Shown in pieces: positions 11,686 through 22,958 of a DNA stretch of 64,000 nucleotides (positions are counted from its first letter, which is position 1; every line of letters begins with the position of its first letter). The DNA comes from Reticulitermes speratus (lineage: Eukaryota > Arthropoda > Insecta > Blattodea > Rhinotermitidae). The stretch is from the NCBI GenBank assembly GCA_021186555.1, contig JAJKFL010000330.1:32651944-32715943 (forward strand). The letters run 5' to 3'. Under the pieces are notes generated by a model that had not been told where the DNA came from, did no database searches, and was given only the letters and a program-made list of their open reading frames with translations. The position numbers and the translations under genes were made by a program.

Positions 11686-11689
11686 GAGA

Positions 11690-13393
11690 AAAATGTTTAT
11701 ATGTAAAAGGCAGAGTGTAACAGGACACAGCAAAAGAAATGTTTATATGTAAAAGGCAGAGTGTAACAGGACACAGCAAAAGAAATGTTTATATGTAAAA
11801 GGCAGAGTGTAACAGGACACAGCAAAAGAAATGTTTATATGTAAAAGGCAGAGTGTAACAGGACACAGCAAAATAAATGTTTATATGTAAAAGGCAAGGT
11901 GTAACAGGACACAGCAAAAGAAATGTTTATATACAAAAGGCAGAGTGTAACAGGACACAGCAAAAGAAATGTTTATATACAAAAGGCAGAGTGTAACAGG
12001 ACACAGCAAAAGAAATGTTTACATGTAAAAGGCAGAGTGTAACAGGACACAGCAAAAGAAATGTTTATATGTAAAAGGCAGAGTGTAACAGGACACAGCA
12101 AAAGAAATGTTTATATGTAAAAGGCATAGTGTAACAGGACACAGCAAAATAAATGTTTATATGTAAAAGGCAGAGTGTAACAGGACACAGCAAAAGAAAT
12201 GTTTATATGTAAAAGGCAGAGTGTAACAGGACACAGCAAAAGAAATGTTTATATGTAAAAGGCAGAGTGTAACAGGACACAGCAAAAGAAATGTTTATAT
12301 GTAAAAGGCAGAGTGTAACAGGACACAGCAAAATAAATGTTTATATGTAAAAGGCAGAGTGTAACAGGACACAGCAAAAGAAATGTTTATATGTAAAAGG
12401 CAGAGTGTAACAGACACAGCAAAAGAAATGTTTATATGTAAAAGGCAGAGTGTAACAGGACACAGCAAAATAAATGTTTATATGTAAAAGGCAGAGTGTA
12501 ACAGGACACAGCAAAAGAAATGTTTATATACAAAAGGCAGAGTGTAACAGGACACAGCAAAAGAAATGTTTATATACAAAAGGCAGAGTGTAACAGGACA
12601 CAGCAAAAGAAATGTTTACATGTAAAAGGCAGAGTGTAACAGGACACAGCAAAAGAAATGTTTATATGTAAAAGGCAGAGTGTAACAGGACACAGCAAAA
12701 GAAATGTTTATATGTAAAAGGCATAGTGTAACAGGACACAGCAAAATAAATGTTTATATGTAAAAGCCAGAGTGTAACAGGACACAGCAAAAGAAATGTT
12801 TATATACAAAAGGCAGAGTGTAACAGGACACAGCAAAAGAAATGTTTACATGTAAAAGGCAGAGTGTAACAGGACACAGCAAAAGAAATGTTTATATGTA
12901 AAAGGCAGAGTGTAACAGGACACAGCAAAAGAAATGTTTATATGTAAAAGGCAGAGTGTAACAGGACACAGCAAAAGAAATGTTTATATGTAAAAGGCAG
13001 AGTGTAACAGGACACAGCAAAAGAAATGTTTATATGTAAAAGGCAGAGTGTAACAGGACACAGCAAAAGAAATGTTTATATGTAAAAGGCAGAGTGTAAC
13101 AGGACACAGCAAAAGAAATGTTTATATGCAAAAGGCAGAGTGTAACAGGACACAGCAAAAGAAATATTTATATACAAAAGGCATAGTGTAACAGGACACA
13201 GCAAAAGAAATGTTTATATGCAAAAGGCATAGTGTAACAGGACACAGCAAAAGAAATGTTTATATGTAAAAGGCAGAGTGTAACAGGACACAGCAAAAGA
13301 AATATTTATATACAAAAGGCATAGTGTAACAGGACACAGCAAAAGAAATGTTTATATGTAAAAGGCAGAGTGTAACAGGACACAGCAAAAGAA
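11690..13393. repeat. 46-bp minisatellite, about 37 copies
   Basis: The unit reads aaatgtttatatgtaaaagg, cagagtgtaacaggacacag, caaaag. The phrase atgtaaaagg recurs exactly 46 bases apart (11701, 11747). A few variants (tatacaaaag, gcatagtg, aaaataaat) recur in the same order in separate stretches, which implies duplication of multi-unit blocks. Confidence 0.95.
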
Positions 13394-13722
13394 TTACACA
13401 AAGAAGAGTTTCATAATTTGTACTTCTCATCAAATAGATCAAATCAAGAATGATGAGATAGACTGGGCGTGTAGTACGCATAGGACAGAAAAGAACGACC
13501 GAAGAACATACAGGCATTAAGGTCCAGAAATTACAATGATCATTAAATTGCTTTGTAAAGAAATTACAATTAAAATGTTCGAAAGACTAATTTGAAATAG
13601 TAATGAAATGATTAATTTGAGCCCCTTTACTTTTTCAGTCCAATTATTTTTAAAAGAAAATCCATCTAATAAATTCTAAAAGTTTCTGACGGTGGGTTTG
13701 TGGACTTTGTGCATCGTCCAGT
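13394..13722. other. Spacer between the 46-bp and 38-bp arrays
   Basis: Holds a 65-bp segment (about 13595-13660, with cctttactttttcag and caattatttttaaaa) that recurs at 14893-14960 inside the 38-bp array. It also holds a segment (about 13695-13723, ggactttgtgcatcgtccag) that is mirrored imperfectly at 15225-15260. No gene seen. Confidence 0.6.
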
Positions 13723-15155
13723 GACTGAGGTTAGCTCTATTTAAGGGACACAATCACAGTGATTGAGGTTAGCTCTATTTAAGGGACACAATCACAGTGA
13801 CTGAGGTTAGCTCTATTTAAGGGACACAATCACAGTGACTGAGGTTAGCTCTATTTAAGGGACACAATCACAGTGACTGAGGTTAGCTCTATTTAAGGGA
13901 CACAATCACAGTGACTGAGGTTAGCTCTATTTAAGGGACACAATCACAGTGACTGAGGTTAGCTCTATTTAAGGGACACAATCACAGTGACTGAGGTTAG
14001 CTCTATTTAAGGGACACAATCACAGTGACTGAGGTTAGCTCTATTTAAGGGACACAATCACAGTGACTGAGGTTAGCTCTATTTAAGGGACACAATCACA
14101 GTGACTGAGGTTAGCTCTATTTAAGGGACACAATCACAGTGACTGAGGTTAGCTCTATTTAAGGGACACAATCACAGTGACTGAGGTTAGCTCTATTTAA
14201 GGGACACAATCACAGTGACTGAGGTTAGCTCTATTTAAGGGACACAATCACAGTGACTGAGGTTAGCTCTATTTAAGGGACACAATCACAGTGACTGAGG
14301 TTAGCTCTATTTAAGGGACACAATCACAGTGACTGAGGTTAGCTCTATTTAAGGGACACAATCACAGTGACTGAGGTTAGCTCTATTTAAGGGACACAAT
14401 CACAGTGATTGAGGTTAGCTCTATTTAAGGGACACAATCACAGTGATTGAGGTTAGCTCTATTTAAGGGACACAATCACAGTGATTGAGGTTAGCTCTAT
14501 TTAAGGGACACAATCACAGTGATTGAGGTTAGCTCTATTTAAGGGACACAATCACAGTGATTGAGGTTCGCTCTATTTAAGGGACACAATCACAGTGATT
14601 GAGGTTAGCTCTATTTAAGGGACACAATCACAGTGATTGAGGTTAGCTCTATTTAAGGGACACAATCACAGTGATTGAGGTTAGCTCTATTTAAGGGACA
14701 CAATCACAGTGATTGAGGTTAGCTCTATTTAAGGGACACAATCACAGTGATTGAGGTTAGCTCTATTTAAGGGACACAATCACAGTGATTGAGGTTAGCT
14801 CTATTTAAGGGACACAATCACAGTGATTGAGGTTAGCTCTATCTAAGGGACCCAATCATAGTGATTGAAGTTAACTCTATCTAAGGGACAGTAAAATATT
14901 AATGAAATAATTAATTAATTTGTGCTCCTTTACTTTTTCATTCCAATTATTTTTAAAACAAAATCAGAGTGATTGAGGTTAACTCTATCTAAAGGACCCA
15001 ATCAGAGTGATTGAGGTTAACTCTATCTAAAGGACCCAATCAGAGTGATTGAGGTTAACTCTATCTAAAGGACCCAATCAGAGTGATTGAGGTTAGCTCT
15101 ATCTAAGGGACCCAATCAGAGTGATTGAGGTTAGCTCTATCTAAGGGACCCAACA
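13723..15155. repeat. 38-bp minisatellite, about 36 copies in two blocks
   Basis: The unit is gtgactgaggttagctctat then ttaagggacacaatcaca; ttaaggg recurs at 13741 and 13779. Units with gtgactgagg fill about 13800-14400 and units with gtgattgagg fill 14400-14850. A second short block (14960-15155, about five copies with cccaatcagag) follows a 70-bp interruption. Confidence 0.95.
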
Positions 15156-15159
15156 CAGT

Positions 15160-15208
15160 AGGTGTCCTGAGAACAGAAGCAGATCCAGTTTCCGAAACGT
15201 CGTTTTAT
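15160..15208 (+). ncRNA. Decayed hammerhead-like motif, ACGT subtype
   Basis: CTGAGAA (15167-15173), acagaagcagatccag, then CCGAAACGTCG. It matches base for base much of the better motif at 19504-19556, but the core is altered, so it is presumably inactive. Confidence 0.4.
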
Positions 15209-15219
15209 CTAGTTATTTA

Positions 15220-15711
15220 GATTTCCGGACGATGGACAAAGTCCAGGAATCCATTAGTTCAAAATCCTTCTAATTGACTCCTTACGCTATATGAACGTGT
15301 TTCTCATAAACAGACACAAAACTGACACAAACAATATTAACGTTAAACACCTGCTGTGTTCTACAGTCGACTAACGTTTCTAATACACGCGTGTCACAGA
15401 CGCTGTGTGGTTTCGCTTTCTAAGCAGCACAAAACCAATATCAGTCGGCATGATATTCGCAAATCGTTGAACATCGAAACTGATACAACAGGTACAAATT
15501 TTCACCTGCATTCCGGAGTTGCCCATTTCGAATATCTGCTGGGGTCAACGATAGTCCGAACTGACGTTTTACGTGTTTTACTCAGTCTCTCCGCACAAAC
15601 GCCCGGATACTACCTGAAAAATACAGAAGTACATATTCCTTCCATATCCTTATCCCCAACGTGCCATACGTCATCATATATTGTGACGTACTGACGCCGT
15701 CTTTAACTACT
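15220..15711. other. Unassigned stretch with a 112-codon ORF
   Basis: The plus-strand ORF 15356-15694 shows no recognisable domain. It has no supporting features such as a clear start context or splice signals that I can judge. Probably a chance ORF. Confidence 0.35.
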
Positions 15712-15935
15712 CCACAGATGTAAAAGATAAAGCAGTCCATACAGGCCTGGACAGGCCCTTAGGGTCCCAGGAGGTTGAGGCTCCCAGATTTCTAGACAAT
15801 CGGCACATGACGGTGGTAAGGTTGTCAGCCCTACACACCGCCCGCCTTTACCCCCCAGGAAATATTCCTGGTACTCATTTCTGTTAGAGGCTGAGTCCAC
15901 CCCAGGGCCACAGTGCGACCGGAAGGATTATGTCA
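15712..15935 (-). mobile_element. Dispersed repeat with NEYQEYFLGGKGG translation, copy 1
   Basis: The segment with caggcctggacaggccct, aggttgaggctcccaga and caatcggcacatga is shared with 42238-42395 in the same orientation. Minus-strand translation gives NEYQEYFLGGKGGRC and LTTLPPSCADCLEIWEPQ, a string I remember as repeated throughout insect genomes. It is probably a SINE or LINE 3' segment rather than a protein. Confidence 0.6.
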
Positions 15936-16850
15936 AACTCCACAGATGTAATATTATTAATCCAAGATATTCCGAATTTTGAAATTTGGTATCCAAATTC
16001 TATTGCTCCCCACGTAGTGTATATATGACTGTTGTTGAGACGTCTATGTCCGAGCAGGATGGGGATGGGGCGAGGTCCGTAATCGGATATCACAAGTAGA
16101 ACATTACTCAACAATACAGCGCGCAAGCCTTTGTCTCCGAGGGCCTCCGCCTCCACTAATTACACACATATACAATACGATGTCATTTTTATGGCTTTTT
16201 GAATTATATTTTGGTTTCATTACGTAAAGAGATTATTTTTGATCGTATTTAACAAAGTAGCTGCTTCATTATTCATCATAACTCTATGAAATAATAGAGT
16301 TCATGGCGATCCGAGGAATTTAAGAGCTTATCACGGAATTATACTATAGAGTATAAAATAAGTGAGGACTGTAATTTTTACTGCTGCAGTAATGTAATGA
16401 CGGATTACATCTAACAGTCTGACTTACGAATTTCAACCCAGTACCAAAATCCATGGAATAAAATAATCAGCTCAAACATCTATTTAGAAATTTGATTTGT
16501 TTAAGCCTCTTGATATATTGAGTCTGTCGAAACAGGTATTAGGGTGTCTATGTGTCTTTCATTAACCTGATATCGGCTTAAGAACATAAGCCTCCATAAC
16601 TGATTATAGGATTCCATTCAATGTCAGCCACAAATACAACATGAGCATATTTGTGCTGTCTGCTAGACAGTGCTGTTACATTGAAAGTTACAGCACTGGT
16701 GTCAGAAGTGAGGACTTAAATGACGTAAGCAAATACCGGATAGATTTCAGTGTCTTAATTGTGATCTCAGACAATCTACAAGATTATTTACTTTCAAAGG
16801 GTTTGTATTAATTATACGGATGGTTATATTATCCATCCTTTATATTTCCA
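15936..16850. other. Unassigned stretch
   Basis: A 90-codon minus ORF (15884-16156) runs out of the dispersed repeat and is otherwise unrecognisable. No further gene or array. Confidence 0.4.
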
Positions 16851-16854
16851 GAGT

Positions 16855-17575
16855 TAAACATTTCACAAATTCTACGTTTCTGCCCACACATGTATTTATG
16901 TTTTTGTGTGGATCTAGAACAAACAGCGATTATTTCACTGTACACCATTAACTGACTGGTTTGTATAACTGAGACGGAGTGTGTTTACTGCGCCGTACGG
17001 ACTGTATTTATGTGTTTTGTGTGGATCTCAGAACAAACAGCGATTATTTCACTGTACAACATTAACTGACTGGTTTGTTAACTGAGACGGAGTGTGTTTA
17101 CTGCGCGGTACGGACTGTATTTATGAGTTTTGTGTGGATCTGAGAACAAACAGCGATTATTTCACTGTACAACATTAACTGACTGGTTTGTATAACTGAG
17201 ACGGTGTGTGTTTACTGCGCGGTACGGACTGTATTTATGTGTTTTGTGTGGATCTCAGAACAAACAGCGATTATTTCACTGTACAACATTAACTGACTGG
17301 TTTGTATAACTGAGACGGAGTGTGTTTACTGCGCGGTACGGACTGTATTTATGTGTTTTGTGTGGATCTTAGAACAAACAGCGATTATTTCACTGTACAA
17401 GCATTAACTGACTGGTTTGTATAACTGAGACGGAGTGTGTTTACTGCGCGGTACGGCTGTATTTATGTGTTTTGTGTGGATCTCAGAACAAACAGCGATT
17501 ATTTCACAGTACAGCATTAACTGACTGGTTTGTATATCCGAGAATGAGCGATATTACTGCGCGGTACCGCGACTT
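16855..17575 (-). repeat. 114-bp tandem repeat, inverted block, about 6 units
   Basis: Same unit as at 7.2-10.5 kb but in opposite orientation (cagcgattatttcactgtac, gagacggagtgtgtttact, gcgcggtacggactg). It begins at its inner end with the long-variant segment (ttctacgtttctgcccacac) and ends with a diverged unit, mirroring the outer end at 7233. Confidence 0.9.
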
Positions 17576-17924
17576 CACTTGTTCAAGTCCAGTGGATCTG
17601 TTAACAACACAGTAGTCTACAACACTACTAGTCTTTATGGTTTTGGCGATGGAATATATCACTTCCCAAAATAAATTCTTACCTTATTAAAATCTTTAAA
17701 GTGTGTTATTTAACGACGCTCTCAATTGTTATATTTATGTATAGTCGGTGATATATAAAGAAAATGAGCATGGTAATTGATAGAATGATACTCACAAGGA
17801 AGGGCCTAAATTCTACAAGAGAAAACTGCCTCATTTCCATTTTATTTACCACAAATCCCACATGGACCAAACCGGTCTCGAAACCTGGCCCTCTTTTTGG
17901 GGACTGACGTTCATATAAATTATA
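17576..17924. other. Unassigned stretch
   Basis: No gene or repeat seen; a minus-strand 99-codon ORF (17706-18005) is unrecognised and runs into the neighbouring MITE. Confidence 0.4.
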
Positions 17925-18131
17925 CAGGGTGGCGCAGATGTCACTTGAAATTCGATGTTTAAACACAAAGGCTGTACATAAGATATTATGTGTGACCGTA
18001 AACAACTTCTTTCCGGAAAGAATTAGACAATGTGTCAGTGTACAAGAAATATGATTTGAACATTACAAATATTTCACTAAGTCTCAATTAAAATATTGCC
18101 TCTTTTGTCAATTGACTTTTGGACCATCCTG
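17925..18131. mobile_element. Putative 207-bp MITE with CAGGRTGG ends
   Basis: Begins CAGGGTGGCGCAGA and ends TGGACCATCCTG, imperfect inverted ends, flanked on both sides by TA. This end type and TA target are usual for Tc1/mariner-derived elements. No coding capacity. Confidence 0.55.
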
Positions 18132-18880
18132 TATATAAAACTTCAGGTAGTACCTAACAGAGAACACTGCGTAAAAAGTTATTAAGGAATTGATAACACA
18201 TTATTACGAGAAACATATGTAATGTGTAAAGATTTACGGACACACACACACACACTGTGTCAAAGAAACGTAGAATTTCTTAATATTACGGCAGGTGGTA
18301 CATACAGTTACCACTGGGCGTTAAAAGTTCAATAATTGTTTATGTAAATAAATAACTACGAACTCCATCCTGACAGGAATTTCAATGCAAAATATTCTTC
18401 ATATTTTTCTTTGCAAGGATAAGTATACAGAAATATTTCACGGTTACTAAACCTATTAAGTTATCATTGCCGTTTTAATCACGGAACACAGACCAGTGAT
18501 AATAGACGCATGTTATTGTACTGCTGTAGTGGCAAACTTATTCGCAGCTTTCAGACTGTCCGCCATTTGCTTTTCGATACGAAATCTATTACGACAAGTG
18601 AAGGCAGCTAATTTGAGTCTCTCTAAGGGAGACAGGGGAGTTAATTTAATGATGTGGTAGTTCCATCTGTTCCCGCTAGACGACACTCATGCATCGGGGA
18701 AAAAATATCAAGAGCACAAAAGTACACTGTAAAGATACAGTGTTAGATATCGAAGATATGCCCACAGGCAGATAGTGCCAGTGTCACAATGCGTGGCTTT
18801 TAAAGGGCATTATTTTATTTTAAGTATGTGAGAGGGCAAATTAAAATTTTTTTTTTTATTGAGGCTCAAAGGCAGATATA
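18132..18880. other. Unassigned stretch with a 114-bp-unit fragment
   Basis: Contains a CA run at 18239-18256 and, at about 18255-18330, a diverged fragment of the 114-bp repeat family (aacgtagaatttcttaat, gtggtacatacagtta). No gene. Confidence 0.5.
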
Positions 18881-19200
18881 CAGGGAGGTATAGATAATAT
18901 AGTCTAAAACACAATGGCCCCAAAGTCACTTTAAATTAGAATGTTCTGACGCCAGTACAGAATTACGGAGTCAGCTTTTATAAAGGTATGACAGCCTTGT
19001 GAAGTGTGTCCTGAATATTGAGGTTATAATTTCTGAAACTTTTTTAATCTTAATAATTAAACCAACATATAAAAAAAAATATTTTTATTTAATTAAGGTT
19101 TTATATAAAAACGCAAGGTAAATTCAGAACATAATCAAGATATTTAAATCATATACTTTATACATTTTGCTAATTAATTGCCTGGCTTTGGGACATCCTG
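18881..19200. mobile_element. Putative 320-bp MITE with CAGGGAGG ends
   Basis: Starts CAGGGAGGTATAGA, ends TTTGGGACATCCTG, TA on both sides. The inside shares ccaaagtcactt with the type seen in the 207-bp element at 17925. Inverted ends are weak, so this is a tentative call. Confidence 0.45.
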
Positions 19201-19503
19201 TATATTCACAAACTTAATGAAAAGTGAATTGTTCATAACCTTCAGTAATATAGAACAATTTGTCATATTTGCTGCGAACTTATTTTCCCCGAAATGTTTC
19301 AAACCAGGTGGTTTATTTGAGGGTTCCATATTTGCAATGTTATTGTGAATTAATAGCAACCAAATACTACAAAATACGTCAGTGACAATGAAACTAATAT
19401 GGTAAATAATTTCTAAAATTTTCTGACAATGGTGTATAATATTGATAAACCAATTCTCTTCTGGACTTTGTCCATCTTTCGGATAAAATATTAAAATATA
19501 ATA
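19201..19503. other. Unassigned AT-rich stretch
   Basis: No gene or repeat recognised; a 112-codon minus ORF (19174-19512) is not recognisable. Confidence 0.4.
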
Positions 19504-19556
19504 TAAAATCACGACGTTTCGGAAGCTGGTTCTTCTTCTGTCTTCAGGTGATTTTA
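19504..19556 (-). ncRNA. Hammerhead ribozyme-like motif, ACGT subtype
   Basis: Minus strand: a 9-bp perfect stem I (TAAAATCAC with GTGATTTTA) encloses CTGAAGA, a weak stem II (GAAG/CTTC), CGAAACGTC. Stem III is ACGT, two base pairs if dimeric. Stem I and both core strands are intact, but the stem II base is mismatched next to the core. Relatives are at 15167, 57014 and 57798. Confidence 0.55.
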
Positions 19557-19779
19557 GAAATTATTTGAATAACCAGTATGGACCCGGTATTTACCCTTCT
19601 TTTAGGAAAGTAGAACGCCTAAAGGTTCAGTTAGCAAAAACTCTCAATTATATTTAGAATTTAATATTGTAAAGTTCAGTAAAATAATCTAATGCTAGAA
19701 ATGTCTCGTGTAGACGAAACTGCTAGTGCGATAATCTGTGTAAAGTTTAGAGAAGTCCAATTAGAATTGGACTGCTCAA

Positions 19780-19826
19780 CCCTTGAAGACGGGACTGATA
19801 CACTGTCCCGAAACGTCGGTGACTAT
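19780..19826 (+). ncRNA. Decayed hammerhead-like motif
   Basis: CTTGAAGA, stem II GGGAC/GTCCC, then GAAACGTCGG. The conserved C before TGANGA is T, so activity is doubtful. Confidence 0.4.
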
Positions 19827-19879
19827 CAATCAACGCCGCGCAATATCTAAGACTCCGAAAAGGTAAACATTTCCTTATC

Positions 19880-20032
19880 CAAGCCATAAAAGCATAGAGT
19901 GGGCGCAGAGGTACATATCTACTTATTATTGACTTCGGAATTAGATGGAGGTCAGTGTTAAACTTCACGTCCCGGCCGCTTTACCTCCGGGAAAGAACTC
20001 CTGTACAAATTGGAGGCTGGGTGGGGGCTCAG
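19880..20032 (-). mobile_element. SINE family 1, truncated copy
   Basis: Minus-strand landmarks of family 1 (GGAGGTAAAGCGGCCGGGACG, a TCTAATTCCGAAG region, TAGATATGTACCTCTGCG) are present. The tRNA-like head is missing. Confidence 0.65.
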
Positions 20033-20155
20033 GGAAGAGAGAAATGCGTTTAAGTGAAAAGTGAAAGTTAGTGAAAGAAGAGACAAGCATATTAAGATAA
20101 AAATAAATAAAACGGAGAAAGATCTACTGCATATGAAGAAAGAATAAAGATTTTT
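20033..20155. repeat. Purine-rich tract, left part
   Basis: The plus strand is strongly purine-rich (gaagagagaaatg, gaaagaagagacaag). The tract resumes after the SINE at 20156-20407, so it was probably one tract interrupted by that insertion. Confidence 0.6.
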
Positions 20156-20407
20156 TTTATGGCTCGACAGCCCCTTGGGGCCTAGACCGCCTCATTTTTC
20201 GAGGCTTCACGATCACACACTTTAGACACACCACACTCGGTAGGACTCCTCTGGACGAGAGATCAGCCCGTCGCAGAGACCTCTACCTCACAACACACAA
20301 CACTCACAAGAGACAGACATCCATGCCCCCGGTGGGATTCGAACCCGCAATCCCAGCAAACGAGCGGCCGTAGATCCACGCCTTAGACCGCGCGGCCACT
20401 GGGATAG
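20156..20407 (-). mobile_element. tRNA-derived SINE, family 2 (tRNA-Leu-like head)
   Basis: On the minus strand: AGTGGCCGCGCGGTCTAAGG (A-box), GGGTTCGAATCCCACCGGGG (B-box), GGCATGGATGTCTGTCTC, then GCGACGGGCTGATCTC and GGAGTCCTACCGAG. Its tail reads GGGGCTGTCGAGCCAT. The head resembles a leucine-type tRNA with a long variable arm. Confidence 0.85.
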
Positions 20408-20994
20408 GCTAGAGTAAAGAATAGTTGAGAAAATTAAGAAATACAGAAAGAAATAAAGTAATTAAGAAAGAGACACAAGAAAGGAGAAAGAAATTGAGTG
20501 AAAGTAAAAATGCACATTATTATATAAATGTAGAATAGAATGAATAATATAATAAAGAGAGGAAATAGAAGAGAAAGCGATAAATGAAGGGAAACAAACG
20601 CGATATGTAGGCCAGTTCCTCGCAGACGCGCGGTTGTATTTACGGTGTACCTGCTCCCTACTTGTGCTTTTGTCGGTTCCAATGTTGTAATGGACGTCAT
20701 TCAGAGCAATTTTCCGATTTCCATACATTTGCAACCCGATCCACAGGCCAATCAATACATCTGCTCTGGTCCAGCCAATTATCACTCCATTCTCCCCCAC
20801 AGAAGCAGCACTTGTATTGCAAGTAGCTCAGTAAGACTCACCTGTCAGTAACACGTCAAACGGACTGAATTTGTATTTATTTAAATCGCAAATGTATTAA
20901 TTAATTATTAATAGTTGCATGGGAAATTTTTTTTCATAAAGAGAATTTAGCAGTGCCAAATATGTCGATATATCGAGATTGTCTCGAATGTGTG
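20408..20994. other. Purine-rich tract, then unassigned sequence
   Basis: 20408-20600 continues the purine-rich tract (aagaaagagacacaagaaag). Beyond it I see no gene; ORFs 20434, 20462 and 20645 overlap one another on both strands and are not recognisable. Confidence 0.45.
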
Positions 20995-20997
20995 GCT

Positions 20998-22335
20998 GAT
21001 GGTGATTATGATATACATGTGTATCATTAAATGTGATTATGATATACATGTATATCATTAAATGTGATTATGATATATATGTATATCATTAAATGTGATT
21101 ATGATATACATGTGTAACATTAAATGTGATTATGAATACATGTGTAACATTAAATGTGATTATGAATACATGTGTATCATTAAATGTGATTATGATATAC
21201 ATGTGTATCATTAAATGTGATTATGATATACATGTGTATCATTAAATGTGATTATGATATACATGTGTATCATTAAATGTGATTATGATATACATGTGTA
21301 TCATTAAATGTGATTATGATATACATGTGTATCATTAAATGTGATTATGATATACATGTGTATCATTAAATGTGATTATGATATACATGTGTATCATTAA
21401 ATGTGATTATGATATACATGTGTAACATTAAATGTGATTATGATATACATGTGTAACATTAAATGTGATTATGATATACATGTGTATCATTAAATGTGAT
21501 TATGATATACATGTGTATCATTAAATGTGATTATGATATACATGTGTATCATTAAATGTGATTATGATATACATGTGTAACATTAAATGTGATTATGATA
21601 TACATGTGTAATCATTAAATGTGATTATGATATACATGTGTATCATTAAATGTGATTATGATATACATGTGTATCATTAAATGTGATTATGATATACATG
21701 TATATCATTAAATGTGATTATGATATACATGTGTATCATTAAATGTGATTATGATATACATGTGTATCATTAAATGTGATTTTGATATACATGTGTATCA
21801 TTAAATGTGATTATGATATACATGTGTATCATTAAATGTGATTATGATATACATGTGTATCATTAAATGTGATTATGTATATATATGTATATCATTAAAT
21901 GTGATTATGATATACATGTGTATCATTAAATGTGATTATGATATACATGTGTATCATTAAATGTGAGTATGATATACATGTGTATCATTAAATGTGATTA
22001 TGATATACATGTGTATCATTTAATGTGATTATGATATACATGTGTATCATTAAATGTGATTATGATATACATGTGTATCATTAAATGTGATTATGATATA
22101 CATGTGTATCATTAAATGTGATTATGATATACATGTATATCATTAAATGTGAGTATGATATACATGTGTATCATTAAATGTGATTATGATATACATGTGT
22201 ATCATTAAATGTGATTATGATATACATGTGTATCATTAAATGTGAGTATGATATACATGTGTATCATTAAATGTGATTATGATATACATGTGTATCATTA
22301 AATGTGATTATGATATTTATATATATATATCTCAT
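20998..22335. repeat. 31-bp satellite, about 43 copies, palindromic core
   Basis: The unit is attaaatgtgattatgatat then acatgtgtatc; taaatgtgat recurs 31 bases apart. The variant gatatacatgtatatc is a perfect 16-bp palindrome and the common form differs from it by one base. Stop codons occur in all frames. Confidence 0.95.
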
Positions 22336-22701
22336 TAAATGTTTCTCACTTTATAGATACAATTTTCATTACTGTCATTTATTTGCTTGTTATTAAAATA
22401 TATTTTATTACATGATTTACATTATTCATTTTTCATTTACTTATATATACTTGTGTTTTGTTTGTGTTACTTCTAAGTATTTACACCATCACTAATAGTT
22501 TTCATTTATTCTTACATATATCCTGCTCTAAATTAGCTCATATATTTCTTTAAAATTTACCTCCAAACCTAAACTTTCAGATTCTTTTTCATTATCTTCA
22601 AAGACAAAAAAAGAAACAGTAGCTTTTAAAAATGAACAAATGGAATAACGAATTTCCATAAGCGTTCCCGATGCAACTTACCAAATTTCGCAGAAAAGTT
22701 A
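22336..22701. other. Unassigned AT-rich stretch
   Basis: T-rich on the plus strand; no gene or repeat. Confidence 0.4.
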
Positions 22702-22958
22702 AAATTGATGACTCTTAAGAAATGTTCACTAAAATCCAACTAACGCACATGAACTTTATTCTCAATAGTTTATTCTTAAAATACCCCTATATGTATTTCT
22801 GTGGTTTAAGCCACCATCTTCAGGGGGTCGTACCGAAATACGTATATGGGAATTTTAAGAATAAACTGTTGTGAATAAGGTTTATGTGCATTAGTTGGTG
22901 TTTAATAAATATATCTTAATTGAAAATGCACGGTAAATACAATGTTAAATTGATGACT
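22702..22958. mobile_element. Ribozyme foldback element, type 1 (233 bp)
   Basis: Exact 12-bp direct repeats aaattgatgact (22702-22713, 22947-22958) flank the element. Arms share ccaactaacgcacat, tttattcttaaaat and the reverse on the right. A one-sided end block aaaatgcacggtaaatac is present only on the right. The same family is found at 54377-54657. Confidence 0.85.
22784..22827 (-). ncRNA. Hammerhead ribozyme-like motif
   Basis: Minus strand: CCCC, CTGAAGA (rc of 22817-22823), stem II GTGG/CCAC with one mismatch near the core, GAAA, stem III ATA/TAT with a 2-nt loop, cleavage-site A, and GGGG closing stem I. The right arm keeps only the GAAATACGTAT half. Confidence 0.65.

Noticed and set aside
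22832..22857. Right-arm ribozyme of the 22.7-kb foldback
   Set aside because: Has GAAATACGTAT but the core half and stem II are deleted.
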